Shown here one piece after another: positions 14,314 through 22,322 of a stretch of 40,241 bases of DNA. Source of the stretch: an uncultured Bacteroidota bacterium. GTDB taxonomy: Bacteria > Bacteroidota > Bacteroidia > Chitinophagales > Chitinophagaceae. The notes beneath the pieces are model-generated. The model saw only the letters and a program-made list of their open reading frames with translations. It was not told the origin of the DNA and ran no database searches. The DNA lies in assembly GCA_937928385.1 (NCBI GenBank), contig CALEZD010000032.1, positions 1 to 40,241 on the forward strand, read 5' to 3'. Numbering within the stretch: position 1 is the first letter of the stretch; each line of letters starts with the position of its first letter. The position numbers were made by a program, and so were the translations under genes.

Positions 14314-15533
14314 GCGATAATCTTGTCGGTGGCGCCTGTATTCGCTGTTACATACTTCCGTGCTGAGACACAAGCCGCATTATAGCTGATGCGGTCTTCT
14401 TCCCATTGTAATATTTGGTTGAGCATACTTTCCGCATCGGGTACGATATATGCTGCACCGGCATCCTGTAGGTCTTTGGCTTCTTTAAACTTATGATACA
14501 CCGGGCCATGAAATACAGGTTTACCATATACAGCCGCTTCCAGTATATTATGTATGCCGCTTTTGTTGAATCCCCCACCTACATAAGTAACGTCTGCATA
14601 TTGATACAACCTGAGCAACAATCCGATTGTATCTACCAATAATACACGCTGGTCGTAATAATCCTGCTCCATCCTCGACCATAGCACAGCATCGCCCTCG
14701 TGTAGCTCCATCAGCTGTTTCATGTGGCTAAGGTCCGTTTCATGTGGTACAACTATCATCTTCCAACCTATTGGCAGCTTGTCCATTACCTGTTTCAATA
14801 TCTGCTCGTCGTCAGGCCATGTACTACCAGCCACAATGATTTTATGCCCATCGCAGAAACCCTGTATATTATCTACGGGCTGTGTATTCAATGCCGCACC
14901 CACTACCCTGTCGAACCTGGTATCGCCGCCCACGCTTACATGTTCCATACCAATTCTGTTCAGCATTTGCTCAGACGTACTATCCTGTACAAAGATGTGG
15001 GTAAATGCATGTAGCATGCGCCGGTGCAGCCAACCATACCATTGAAAAAAAGGCTGGTCTTTCCTGAATATAGCGGACTGTAGTAGTATGGGTACATTTT
15101 TCTTTGCCAACCTCATCAGCAGAAAATACCACAAGTCATACTTGACAAACAACGCCAGCTTCGGCCTCACAGACCGTACAAATTGCCTGGCTGAGTACGC
15201 ACTGTCCAGTGGCAGGTAAAAGACATAATCAACACCTTCGTAAGCTTTCCTGATTTCGTAGCCTGACGGGGAAAAAAATGTGAGGACGAATGCATGTGAA
15301 GGATACTTTTCTCTTAGCTTTTCCAGTACCGGCCTGCCCTGTTCAAATTCGCCCAACGAGGCACAGTGCATCCATATACGTGGCCGCTTCTCATCTACCA
15401 GGGTGTATTTAATATGCGCCAATAACCCTTTACGTCCGCGTATAAAGAGCCTTGCCTTGTTGTTGAACAAGGCTGCCACCCTTACGGTAAGAGCGTACAA
15501 TCGTATGGCAAGCCAGTATAAAACTACCGACAT
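14277..15533 (-). CDS. waaA: 3-deoxy-D-manno-octulosonic acid (Kdo) transferase
   Basis: WaaA transfers Kdo from CMP-Kdo to lipid A precursors at the cytoplasmic face of the inner membrane. The 418-aa protein starts with a membrane-anchoring helix (residues 1-20), then RIWMHCASLGEFEQGRPVLE, which holds the catalytic Glu62 of the GT30 family, a KYDLWYFLL segment in the acceptor domain, and the C-terminal donor-binding block YVGGGFNKSGIHNILEAAVYGKPVFHGP. It follows an outer-membrane barrel gene with only 3 bases between stop and start, so the two are an operon. Confidence 0.93.
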   Translation of the reverse strand: MSVVLYWLAIRLYALTVRVAALFNNKARLFIRGRKGLLAHIKYTLVDEKRPRIWMHCASLGEFEQGRPVLEKLREKYPSHAFVLTFFSPSGYEIRKAYEGVDYVFYLPLDSAYSARQFVRSVRPKLALFVKYDLWYFLLMRLAKKNVPILLQSAIFRKDQPFFQWYGWLHRRMLHAFTHIFVQDSTSEQMLNRIGMEHVSVGGDTRFDRVVGAALNTQPVDNIQGFCDGHKIIVAGSTWPDDEQILKQVMDKLPIGWKMIVVPHETDLSHMKQLMELHEGDAVLWSRMEQDYYDQRVLLVDTIGLLLRLYQYADVTYVGGGFNKSGIHNILEAAVYGKPVFHGPVYHKFKEAKDLQDAGAAYIVPDAESMLNQILQWEEDRISYNAACVSARKYVTANTGATDKIIAYIEGKELLKRV

Positions 15534-15536
15534 AAA

Positions 15537-16298
15537 TTATTCAAAAAAGAACTCCTCAGACTTGCGTTTGAAGATGGGAATATACCACCCCGCCCTGATA
15601 CCGTACAAAAGGTCGAACCTGGATTCATTGCCCGGCCTGCGAACATCATATAGCCAATCTCTGCGCCCCTGCGTGAAACCTGCTGTGACATTCAACCCTA
15701 TATGAAAATTGAGCAGATTGTTGTTGGCAAAATAGGTATAACCAACATATTGTTCCAGCATCCAGCCATTAGTCAGCCTGTCGTACCCTTTCTTATATTC
15801 GCCGAGAATTGATGGTATAGCATTTTCCCTGTCACGGATAAAGACTTTGTGTTCCATAAACCCTACCGTAGTCATAGCTAATATACCGTTATCGCTATTC
15901 TTTTTGCCTATGTTAAATATCCTTCCTCCCTGCAGGCCAACCATATATCCACGCTGATAAAAGTTGGCGCTGATACGTTGCCCTGTATTGCTGATGAACG
16001 TACCGTATTTATCTACCACGTTTGCCAACAAGGAGTCTTCCCTCAGGTTGTTACCAAACATATAGTCAAACTTGGGCCCGAACACCCAGTTAGACTTGGT
16101 TTTGTACAACACCTGGCCACCCACCCGCCAACTGGTGCCATATCGCTCAGCCATGTCAGCGCCGGGGAAATCCACCCCTGTGTTAAAACCTAAAATAAAG
16201 CCCTTGCGGGCAGGTTGTTTTTCCAGGCCAAACAGGTCGTTCTGGGCGTTGGCTTGCAATGAAATGGACAGAAGTAACAATACAAGTATTCTCTGCAT
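15537..16298 (-). CDS. Outer-membrane beta-barrel family protein
   Basis: A 253-aa protein with a signal peptide (MQRILVLLLLSISLQANAQ) and alternating polar/aromatic strands such as FILGFNTGVDFPG, YMVGLQGGRIF, LNFHIGLNVTAGFTQG and FDLLYGIRAGWYIPIF, ending in the typical C-terminal Phe of barrel proteins. It is likely a small outer-membrane barrel; the specific role (porin-like, assembly or T9SS PorT-like) is not resolved from sequence. The frame extends to 16352, but the signal peptide begins at ATG 16298 (16304 is also possible). Co-transcribed with waaA. Confidence 0.72.
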   Translation of the reverse strand: MQRILVLLLLSISLQANAQNDLFGLEKQPARKGFILGFNTGVDFPGADMAERYGTSWRVGGQVLYKTKSNWVFGPKFDYMFGNNLREDSLLANVVDKYGTFISNTGQRISANFYQRGYMVGLQGGRIFNIGKKNSDNGILAMTTVGFMEHKVFIRDRENAIPSILGEYKKGYDRLTNGWMLEQYVGYTYFANNNLLNFHIGLNVTAGFTQGRRDWLYDVRRPGNESRFDLLYGIRAGWYIPIFKRKSEEFFFE

Positions 16299-16400
16299 AT
16301 ACATACAACAGGTAAGCGTTTCTGCCGTGAAGATAAGGCAAATAGATTTCATACTATTGTTAGCTCCGTCATAAAACCTACATAATCTATATAGTAATAT

Positions 16401-16431
16401 TTTGACGAATGAAGCCTAAAACGTAGGTTTG
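16401..16431 (+). promoter_or_regulatory. Promoter of the DegT aminotransferase-rfbC operon
   Basis: TTTG (16401-16404), 19 bases, TAGGTTTG (16424-16431): a full match to the Bacteroidota promoter consensus, 20 bases before the ATG. Confidence 0.75.
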
Positions 16432-16451
16432 CAGCCGTTTAAAAAAGCACT

Positions 16452-17591
16452 ATGCAAAAACTGCAAATGGTTGACCTGAAGCGTCAATACCAAAAAATAA
16501 AGCCGGAAGTAGATACAGCTATACAAAGAGTAATTGACAACACGGCATTTATAGCCGGTGAGGATGTGAAACTTTTCGCTAAGGAACTGGCGGCATACCT
16601 GGGGGTAAAACATGTAATTCCATGTGCCAATGGCACAGACGCCTTGCAGATAGCGTTGATGGCCCTTGGCTTGAAACCCGGAGACGAGGTTATCACACCG
16701 TCCTTTACTTATATAGCCACTGTAGAGGTTATGGCGCTATTGAGGCTTCAGCCAGTTTTTGTAGATGTTGACCCCGATACTTTTACGGTAAATATTGATG
16801 ATGTAAGGCAAGCAATAACCCCCAAAACCAAAGCAATAGTACCCGTACACCTGTATGGACAAACTGCTGATATGGAAGCTCTTCTGTCCATCTCTAAGGA
16901 ATTCAATATTCCCCTGGTAGAGGATACAGCACAGGCCATAGGCGGACACTATACATTTGCCGATGGCAGCACGGCAAAAACAGGCACCATGGGTTCAATA
17001 GGTACTACGTCCTTCTTCCCGTCTAAAAACCTGGGTTGCTATGGAGATGGTGGTGCCATATTCAGCAACGATGATGCCCTGGCAGAAAAACTGCAAATGA
17101 TAGCCAACCACGGCCAAAAAGTACGCTACTACCACGAAATGGTGGGCTGCAACAGTAGGCTGGACACAATACAGGCGGCCATACTCAGGGTAAAACTTCC
17201 CCACCTGGACGAATATTGCGATGCACGTAGGGCAGCGGCTGATTACTATGACCAAGCTTTTGCCGGCCATCCAAATATTACCACTCCATACCGTGCGCCA
17301 TACAGCCACCATGTATTTCACCAATATACCATCAAGCTGAAAGATGTGAACAGGGATGATGTGGTAGCAGCATTAAGTGAGCGGGGCATACCATCTATGA
17401 TATACTACCCAGTACCCAGCCACAAGCAGAACATGCTGAAGGAATTTGGCGGGGCAAACTTCCAACTGCCGGTTACCGATTTACTGCAGGAATGTGTTAT
17501 ATCATTACCTATACATACTGAACTGACAACTGAAGAACTGGAATTTATCTCAAAGAACTTTATAGAAGTAGTAGAACAACTGCGCAAGTAA
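16452..17591 (+). CDS. DegT/DnrJ/EryC1/StrS family sugar aminotransferase
   Basis: PLP enzymes of this family aminate keto-sugars bound to nucleotides for cell-surface glycans. The 379-aa protein shows the N-terminal QMVDLKRQYQKIKPEVD, the VIPCANGTDALQIALMALGLKPGDEVITPSFTYIA block, VPVHLYGQTADME, and the PLP Schiff-base lysine in FFPSKNLGCYGDGG (Lys192). The substrate cannot be read from sequence; 3- or 4-amino-dideoxyhexose synthesis (as in FdtB, VioA or WbpE) is typical. Its stop overlaps the rfbC start (TAATG), so the pair is an operon. Confidence 0.9.
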   Translation: MQKLQMVDLKRQYQKIKPEVDTAIQRVIDNTAFIAGEDVKLFAKELAAYLGVKHVIPCANGTDALQIALMALGLKPGDEVITPSFTYIATVEVMALLRLQPVFVDVDPDTFTVNIDDVRQAITPKTKAIVPVHLYGQTADMEALLSISKEFNIPLVEDTAQAIGGHYTFADGSTAKTGTMGSIGTTSFFPSKNLGCYGDGGAIFSNDDALAEKLQMIANHGQKVRYYHEMVGCNSRLDTIQAAILRVKLPHLDEYCDARRAAADYYDQAFAGHPNITTPYRAPYSHHVFHQYTIKLKDVNRDDVVAALSERGIPSMIYYPVPSHKQNMLKEFGGANFQLPVTDLLQECVISLPIHTELTTEELEFISKNFIEVVEQLRK

Positions 17592-18142
17592 TGAACGTAA
17601 TACAAACACCACTGGAAGGACTGCTGATACTGGAACCCCGCATCTTCAATGATGACCGCGGTTACTTTTTTGAAAGCTTCAATGCCCATACGTTCAAAAC
17701 AGCTACCGGGCTGGACATTGACTTTGTGCAGGACAACCAGGCAAGGTCAACCATAAACGTTCTGCGTGGCCTGCATTACCAGAACGCACCACATGCACAA
17801 ACCAAACTGATACGTGCCCTGGAAGGCGCTATATGGGATGTGGTAGTAGACCTGCGCAAAGGCAGCGCTACTTATGGCCGCTGGTATGGTGTAGAGCTGT
17901 CGGCTGAAAACAAAAGGCAATTCCTGGTGCCCCGCGGCTTTGCACATGGCTATTCTGTACTAACCGAAACAGCCGAAGTGTTTTACAAATGCGATGATTT
18001 CTACAGTAAAGAAGACGAAGGCGGGCTTTATTATGCCGACCCTGAATTGCAGATAGACTGGAAAATAGACCTGGCTAACGCAATAGTATCAGAAAAAGAC
18101 AAAGTACAACCTGCTCTGAAAGAGAACAACGCCCGGTTCTAA
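17591..18142 (+). CDS. rfbC: dTDP-4-dehydrorhamnose 3,5-epimerase (RmlC family)
   Basis: RmlC epimerises dTDP-4-keto-6-deoxyglucose at C3 and C5 on the way to dTDP-L-rhamnose. The 183-aa protein has the catalytic LRGLHYQ (His62), the DVVVDLRKGS block (Asp83/Asp87 region), VPRGFAHGYSVL and the C-terminal WKIDLAN. It is translationally coupled to the aminotransferase (TAATG). No rfbA, rfbB or rfbD lies in the window; with an aminotransferase as partner, it may make an amino-deoxy sugar rather than rhamnose. Its stop codon overlaps the convergent yajQ stop by 4 bases. Confidence 0.93.
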   Translation: MNVIQTPLEGLLILEPRIFNDDRGYFFESFNAHTFKTATGLDIDFVQDNQARSTINVLRGLHYQNAPHAQTKLIRALEGAIWDVVVDLRKGSATYGRWYGVELSAENKRQFLVPRGFAHGYSVLTETAEVFYKCDDFYSKEDEGGLYYADPELQIDWKIDLANAIVSEKDKVQPALKENNARF

Positions 18143-18630
18143 CTTTTCATATTGACATACTGCAAAGGTATATCCAGGTTGGCGCTGCGGCATAGCTGGA
18201 TGACTGCCTGCAGTTCGTCAATTTTTTTGGCTGTTACCCTTATCGTATCATCCTGTATAGCGGGCTGTACTTTTGAGCCGCTGTCTTTTATCAGCTTCAC
18301 GATCTTTTTAGCCATTTCACGGTCTATACCATTTTTTACCGGCACCGCCTTGCGGATGTACTTACCCGAAGCTGAATGGGTTTTTGACCTATCGAAGCTA
18401 TTAGCCTCCAGCCCCTGGCGCATGGCTTTGGTAATAATGATATCCTCTAACTGAGCCAGTTGCATTTCATTTTCCACCTCCAGGTTGATGACCATATCCT
18501 TTTTGTTCAGCTCCATTTCTATATGGGAACCTTTAAAGTCGTAACGGGTGGCTATTTCCTTCTGTGCTATGTTAATAGCGTTGTCCAATGTCTGCAGGTC
18601 AACCTTGCTTACTATATCGAAAGATGGCAT
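18139..18630 (-). CDS. yajQ: YajQ family cyclic-di-GMP-binding protein
   Basis: YajQ proteins bind nucleotides, including cyclic di-GMP in studied members, and affect virulence-type gene expression in proteobacteria. The 163-aa protein has the full family pattern: MPSFDIVSKVDLQTLDNAINIAQKEI, RYDFKGSHIEM, an NSFDRSKTHSASGKYIRK block, and KKIVKLIKDSGSKVQPAIQDDTIRVT. Roles in Bacteroidota are not established. Convergent with rfbC. Confidence 0.93.
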   Translation of the reverse strand: MPSFDIVSKVDLQTLDNAINIAQKEIATRYDFKGSHIEMELNKKDMVINLEVENEMQLAQLEDIIITKAMRQGLEANSFDRSKTHSASGKYIRKAVPVKNGIDREMAKKIVKLIKDSGSKVQPAIQDDTIRVTAKKIDELQAVIQLCRSANLDIPLQYVNMKS

Positions 18631-18694
18631 AATGAATTACTTGGTTATTGCATGATAAAAATACAACAACGGCAGTACAACAGCAAGAAACCCC

Positions 18695-19627
18695 TTATTG
18701 TTTCACCAACTTATAAACCGTACTTCCGCCTACTTCTCCGGAGACCTCCAGCATGTATATACCTGCCGGGTATTGCTGTACAGCGAGTTTGTTCGTTCCC
18801 AATTTCAGTGCACCAGCTGCATATATTCTGCCTGTGATGTCGTACAATGTATAATGGCCATCAACAGGACAGGATATTTCTACTTTGTCCGTAGCTGGAT
18901 TGGGCCATATTTTCACTGTTTGTTTAGTGCTTGTTGCTTGTTCTATACCAAGTGTAGTGCCCAGCCCGTTGTAGTTGTTCTTTATTGTCGTGCTGTCCAT
19001 CACGTAATTGGAGATGTGTATCATGGCTACACTGCCGCTACTCTGCTCATTATTGCCGGTATTGTTATCATCCCTGAAAAATATCAGCAGCTTATCAGTA
19101 CCATATACATACTGGTCGGTATTGTCATTAAGCATACCCAGCACCGTGTCATTGTGGTAGATATACATATTCTTTGTAGAACCATCGCGGGTGATGGCGG
19201 CATATTCGTATTGCCCCGCCCCCAGAACCGAATCGGTATTGGTCAGTTTATTATACATTACCAGTTTACCATTCTGATTGTAGCATCCTGCATCTGCACC
19301 CAGGCTGTCGAAGTCTATGAGTTTCTTATACCCTTTAATAGAATCCAGCTTGAAATACAACTCGATAGTATAACTGCCTGATGAAAGCAGGTTGGTTGCA
19401 GAGTCGCTGAAGACCAGGCCGCAGCCCTTGTCAAAATTATAGACCCTCTTGTACACCCCTGCCACTGTCTGGAAAGAGTAAGTACCCTGGCACCAGGGCA
19501 TCAAGGCGCTACCCTGGTATATATTTTCGCTCAACCGGTTGTTGAAATGGAAACGGTATGTCTTATTCTGGGCAGAGGCCGTAACAAAGAAAAGTACAGC
19601 TATCGGCAAAAGTAACAATTTCCTCAT
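18695..19627 (-). CDS. Secreted protein with LamG-like domain and type A T9SS sorting domain
   Basis: A 310-aa protein with signal peptide (residues 1-19, ends ASAQ), a LamG/concanavalin-like domain (about 20-225: SGSYTIELYFKLDSIKGYKKLIDFDS, YEYAAITRDGSTKNMYIYHND) and a C-terminal domain starting IWPNPATDKVEISC and ending AGIYMLEVSG...KLVKQ. The latter is the type A T9SS signal (IxPNP start, YxLYDxxGR, GIYML), so the protein is exported through the outer membrane and its tail cleaved. The ligand is not predictable. Monocistronic on the minus strand. Confidence 0.85.
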   Translation of the reverse strand: MRKLLLLPIAVLFFVTASAQNKTYRFHFNNRLSENIYQGSALMPWCQGTYSFQTVAGVYKRVYNFDKGCGLVFSDSATNLLSSGSYTIELYFKLDSIKGYKKLIDFDSLGADAGCYNQNGKLVMYNKLTNTDSVLGAGQYEYAAITRDGSTKNMYIYHNDTVLGMLNDNTDQYVYGTDKLLIFFRDDNNTGNNEQSSGSVAMIHISNYVMDSTTIKNNYNGLGTTLGIEQATSTKQTVKIWPNPATDKVEISCPVDGHYTLYDITGRIYAAGALKLGTNKLAVQQYPAGIYMLEVSGEVGGSTVYKLVKQ

Positions 19628-19704
19628 GTTGCGATTTTTCTTAAAGTTAAAAAAATCACTTCCCCAATGTCAACCTAAAACAGAAGCTATTTAATTAAAA
19701 GTTA

Positions 19705-21666
19705 TTAATTCAGCTTCTCTTCCATTTCCAGTATCAGTTCAAACAGCTTATCATAATCCTTTGACAATCCGTCTAATTGCGTATTCAAATTACGATAAGC
19801 CTCGTCCACTTGCATAAACTTGTCCTTATCAGCATAAAACCCCGGGTCAGCCAATTGCTGTTCCAGTTTAGCCTTTTCTTCTGTCAGCTTGTTGATTTGT
19901 TCTTCCAGTTTCTGAAACTCCCTTTGTTTCTTCTGGTGTTCTTTCTGCATTTGTTTCAGTTCATTTGAAACCTGTGGCTGGGGTTGCTGTTTAGGCGCTT
20001 CCACTTTTTTTTCCACCACAGGTGTAGGTGCGGCTGCGGATTTGTTTAAAGCTGCTTTGCGCTTTTCTTTTTCCTGCTCGTATATTAGCCATTCGTCGTA
20101 AGGGCCGGCAAATTCACGAATCAACCCGTCTTCTATCACCCATATCTTATTAGCCGTTTTGCTGATGAAATACCTGTCGTGCGAAACGAGTATGAAGGTG
20201 CCATCGTATTTGTTAAGCGCGTCTATCAGCATTTCCACACTCTGCATATCCAGGTGGTTGGTCGGTTCATCCAGCATCAGGAAGTTGCCCTTCATGGCTA
20301 TGGTCTTAGCCAATGCTACCCTAGCCTTTTCTCCGCCCGACAATACCCTGATTTTCTTGAACACATCATCTCCGCTGAACAGGAAACAGCCTAATAGCTG
20401 CCTCAATTCCAGTTCGGGCTTGCCTGTGCCTGCACTGCTCATTTCTTCCAGTATCTCGTGCTCCACATTCAGCGCTTCCAACTGGTGCTGGGCATAGAAA
20501 CTCTCCTCCACATTGTGGCCCCATTTTCTTTCTCCGTCATAAGTCTCCTTGTCGGCAATGATGCGCAACAAGGTGGACTTACCCTTACCATTGGCGCCTA
20601 TAAGGGCTATTTTATCACCACGGTTTATTTCGGCATTGGCATGGTTGAATATCACCTGGTTGCCAAACTTCTTGGAAATATCTTTCAGTGTACAGATGAT
20701 TTTACCGGGCTGCACCTTTACATCAAAGTTGATGTTCATGACAGGCATAGTAGTGTCGGGCGATTCTATCCTGTCGAGTTTATCTAACCTCTTCAGGGCG
20801 CTCTGCGCCTGCGCAGCCTTAGAAGCCTTGGCACGGAAACGCTCCACAAAACGCTCCTGCTGGCGGATATAGTCCTGCTGGTTTTCATAAGCACGTTGCT
20901 GCATTTCCATACGCTCCGCTTTTTCCTTCTGGTAGAAGGAGTAGTTGCCCGTGTACAGGTGCAAATCCTGCTGCCATACTTCTACTATACGATTCACCAT
21001 ACGGTCGAGGAAATAACGGTCGTGCGAGACAATGACCACGCTGCCGGGATAACCCTGCAGGTAGCGTTCCAGCCATTCGATAGACGGCAGGTCGAGGTGG
21101 TTGGTAGGTTCATCGAGCAGCAGCAGGTCGGGCGCCTGCAGCATCATTTTAGCCAACAGCACACGCATCCTCCATCCACCACTGAACTCGCTGTAAGGGC
21201 GTTGCAGGTCGGCGGTAGTAAAGCCGAGGCCCTCCAGCACTTCGGCCGCTTTATGTTCCATTTCGTAGCCACCTGCCACTTCAAAATCGTGCAAGAGATG
21301 GCTGTATTTATCCAGCAGGTCGGCATCCTCAGGCTTCGTCTCCAGCTCTTTTACCAGCTGCTCCATTTCCTTTTCTATCTCATGCGCACGCTCGAATGCC
21401 TGCATACCTACCGAGAGGATACTGTTGTCGGTAGAAAAACTGAGCAGGTCCTGGTTGAAGAAACCGAGGGTGACATCTTTGGGCTTATTGATGGTACCGC
21501 CGTCCACTTTGTACTCTCCTGTCATGATGCGCAGGAGGGTGGACTTGCCCGCACCGTTGCTACCCACCAGGCCAATGCGTTGCCCGGTATCTATCTGCCA
21601 GCTGGCGTCTTCCAGTATGGGACGCGAGCCAAAATAAAATGATATGTTCTGTAAAGAAATCAGCAT
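19705..21666 (-). CDS. ABC-F family ATPase
   Basis: ABC-F proteins have two ATP-binding domains and no membrane part; studied members act on the ribosome (translation factors or antibiotic protection). The 653-aa protein shows Walker A GSNGAGKST (35-43) and GANGKGKST (about 354-362), signatures SGGWRMRVLLAK and SGGEKARVALAK, Walker B LLLLDEPTNHLD and FLMLDEPTNHLD, a charged interdomain linker typical of the family, and a coiled-coil C-terminus from about residue 560 as in Uup-type proteins. The -7 box (TAATTTTG on the minus strand at 21675-21682) lies so close that the mRNA would be almost leaderless. Its upstream region is an octamer array. Confidence 0.93.
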   Translation of the reverse strand: MLISLQNISFYFGSRPILEDASWQIDTGQRIGLVGSNGAGKSTLLRIMTGEYKVDGGTINKPKDVTLGFFNQDLLSFSTDNSILSVGMQAFERAHEIEKEMEQLVKELETKPEDADLLDKYSHLLHDFEVAGGYEMEHKAAEVLEGLGFTTADLQRPYSEFSGGWRMRVLLAKMMLQAPDLLLLDEPTNHLDLPSIEWLERYLQGYPGSVVIVSHDRYFLDRMVNRIVEVWQQDLHLYTGNYSFYQKEKAERMEMQQRAYENQQDYIRQQERFVERFRAKASKAAQAQSALKRLDKLDRIESPDTTMPVMNINFDVKVQPGKIICTLKDISKKFGNQVIFNHANAEINRGDKIALIGANGKGKSTLLRIIADKETYDGERKWGHNVEESFYAQHQLEALNVEHEILEEMSSAGTGKPELELRQLLGCFLFSGDDVFKKIRVLSGGEKARVALAKTIAMKGNFLMLDEPTNHLDMQSVEMLIDALNKYDGTFILVSHDRYFISKTANKIWVIEDGLIREFAGPYDEWLIYEQEKEKRKAALNKSAAAPTPVVEKKVEAPKQQPQPQVSNELKQMQKEHQKKQREFQKLEEQINKLTEEKAKLEQQLADPGFYADKDKFMQVDEAYRNLNTQLDGLSKDYDKLFELILEMEEKLN

Positions 21667-21674
21667 AAGCGGCG

Positions 21675-21682
21675 CAAAATTA
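21675..21682 (-). promoter_or_regulatory. -7 element of the ABC-F gene
   Basis: TAATTTTG on the minus strand, 8 bases before the ATG at 21666. The predicted transcription start would leave almost no 5' leader. The -33 position falls in the octamer array. Confidence 0.5.
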
Positions 21683-21696
21683 GCTTAAAATGGTGG

Positions 21697-21841
21697 TAAT
21701 TGGTTAAAAGGTTAATAAGTTAAATGGGTAATAGGTTAATGGGGCAATAGTTAATGCGGTAATGGGATAATCCCGCCGAAGCGGGACAAATTATGCTAAT
21801 TAGTGTAAATTGGTTAATAAGTTAATTGGGTAATAGGTTAA
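21697..21841 (-). repeat. Tandem octamer array upstream of the ABC-F gene
   Basis: On the plus strand TAA triplets recur mostly every 8 bases (21697, 21705, 21713, 21721, 21729, 21737, then 21752, 21760, 21768, and 21797, 21806, 21815, 21823, 21831, 21839). On the minus strand the units read ACCTATTA, ACTTATTA, CCCAATTA and so on, the same family as at 9639-9734 and in the same orientation to the following gene. A TCCCGC-CGAA-GCGGGA hairpin (21771-21786) interrupts it. Confidence 0.8.
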
Positions 21842-22162
21842 AATAATTGATGAAATTGTTCCTTCTGGGAACAAATCTGGTGATTTGGGAACAAAATGTT
21901 CCTGATTCCGCACAAAATGTGCTGTTATAACATCCTGATATATGCATAGTGATTTGGTTGTTATTGTTTCTGTGATTTGTTCCAAAATGTTCCCTGATTT
22001 TTGAAATAAAATTTTCGGACTGCATAAAAAATCCCGCAGCAGCGGGAGGCAGGATTCTATACGATATGGTGTAGGTATGGCATGGTGTTTTTCAAATGCG
22101 ATAATTACTGTATTTGTAGTATCACGGATAGCCGGTATTACTACGGTCCCGCATGGGCGGGA
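21771..22162. repeat. Three REP-like hairpins TCCCGC-N4-GCGGGA
   Basis: Perfect 6-bp stems with 4-base loops occur at 21771-21786 (loop CGAA), 22032-22047 (AGCA) and 22147-22162 (ATGG). The same stem three times within 392 bases, with differing loops and flanks, suggests a dispersed palindromic element rather than a terminator; only the middle copy is near A/T runs. Confidence 0.6.
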
Positions 22163-22245
22163 TTTACGTAAATTCATTCGAATTTACTTCACCAAATATA
22201 CAACAATTATTTGATTATGTAAAATTGAATTTTTTGTCTGAATCA

Positions 22246-22276
22246 GGATGCACAAGATGGAAGGATGGGCAGGATG
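22246..22276 (+). repeat. Short GGATG direct repeats
   Basis: GGATG, AGATG, GGATG and GGATG occur with 9, 8 and 9 base steps in a G/A-rich stretch about 50 bases upstream of the large T9SS gene. Similar stretches are common between genes in Bacteroidota; function unknown. Confidence 0.45.
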
Positions 22277-22322
22277 CAATTTTTAGCTATTTTGATTATC
22301 TTTAATATTGTAATTCCTACTT

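Larger units (their letters stand above)
21667..22322. other. Gene-free repeat-rich intergenic region (656 bases)
   Basis: No credible gene was found here. The region holds, from left to right, the ABC-F -7 element, the octamer array with one hairpin, a cluster of GGAACA/TGTTCC half-sites (21857-21993) with two small palindromes GGAACA-AAA-TGTTCC (21888-21902) and GCACA-AAA-TGTGC (21910-21922), two further REP-like hairpins, and an 8/9-base GGATG repeat at 22246-22276 before the next gene. Confidence 0.7.

Noticed and set aside
20896..21642. 248-aa plus-strand frame opposite the ABC-F gene
   Set aside because: Shadow of a secure gene with Walker motifs on the minus strand.
21800..22177. Minus-strand open frame of 125 aa in the repeat-rich intergenic region, and a 67-aa frame inside it
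   Set aside because: Both are built from GGAACA/octamer/hairpin repeats, have no recognisable domain, and lack convincing start signals.
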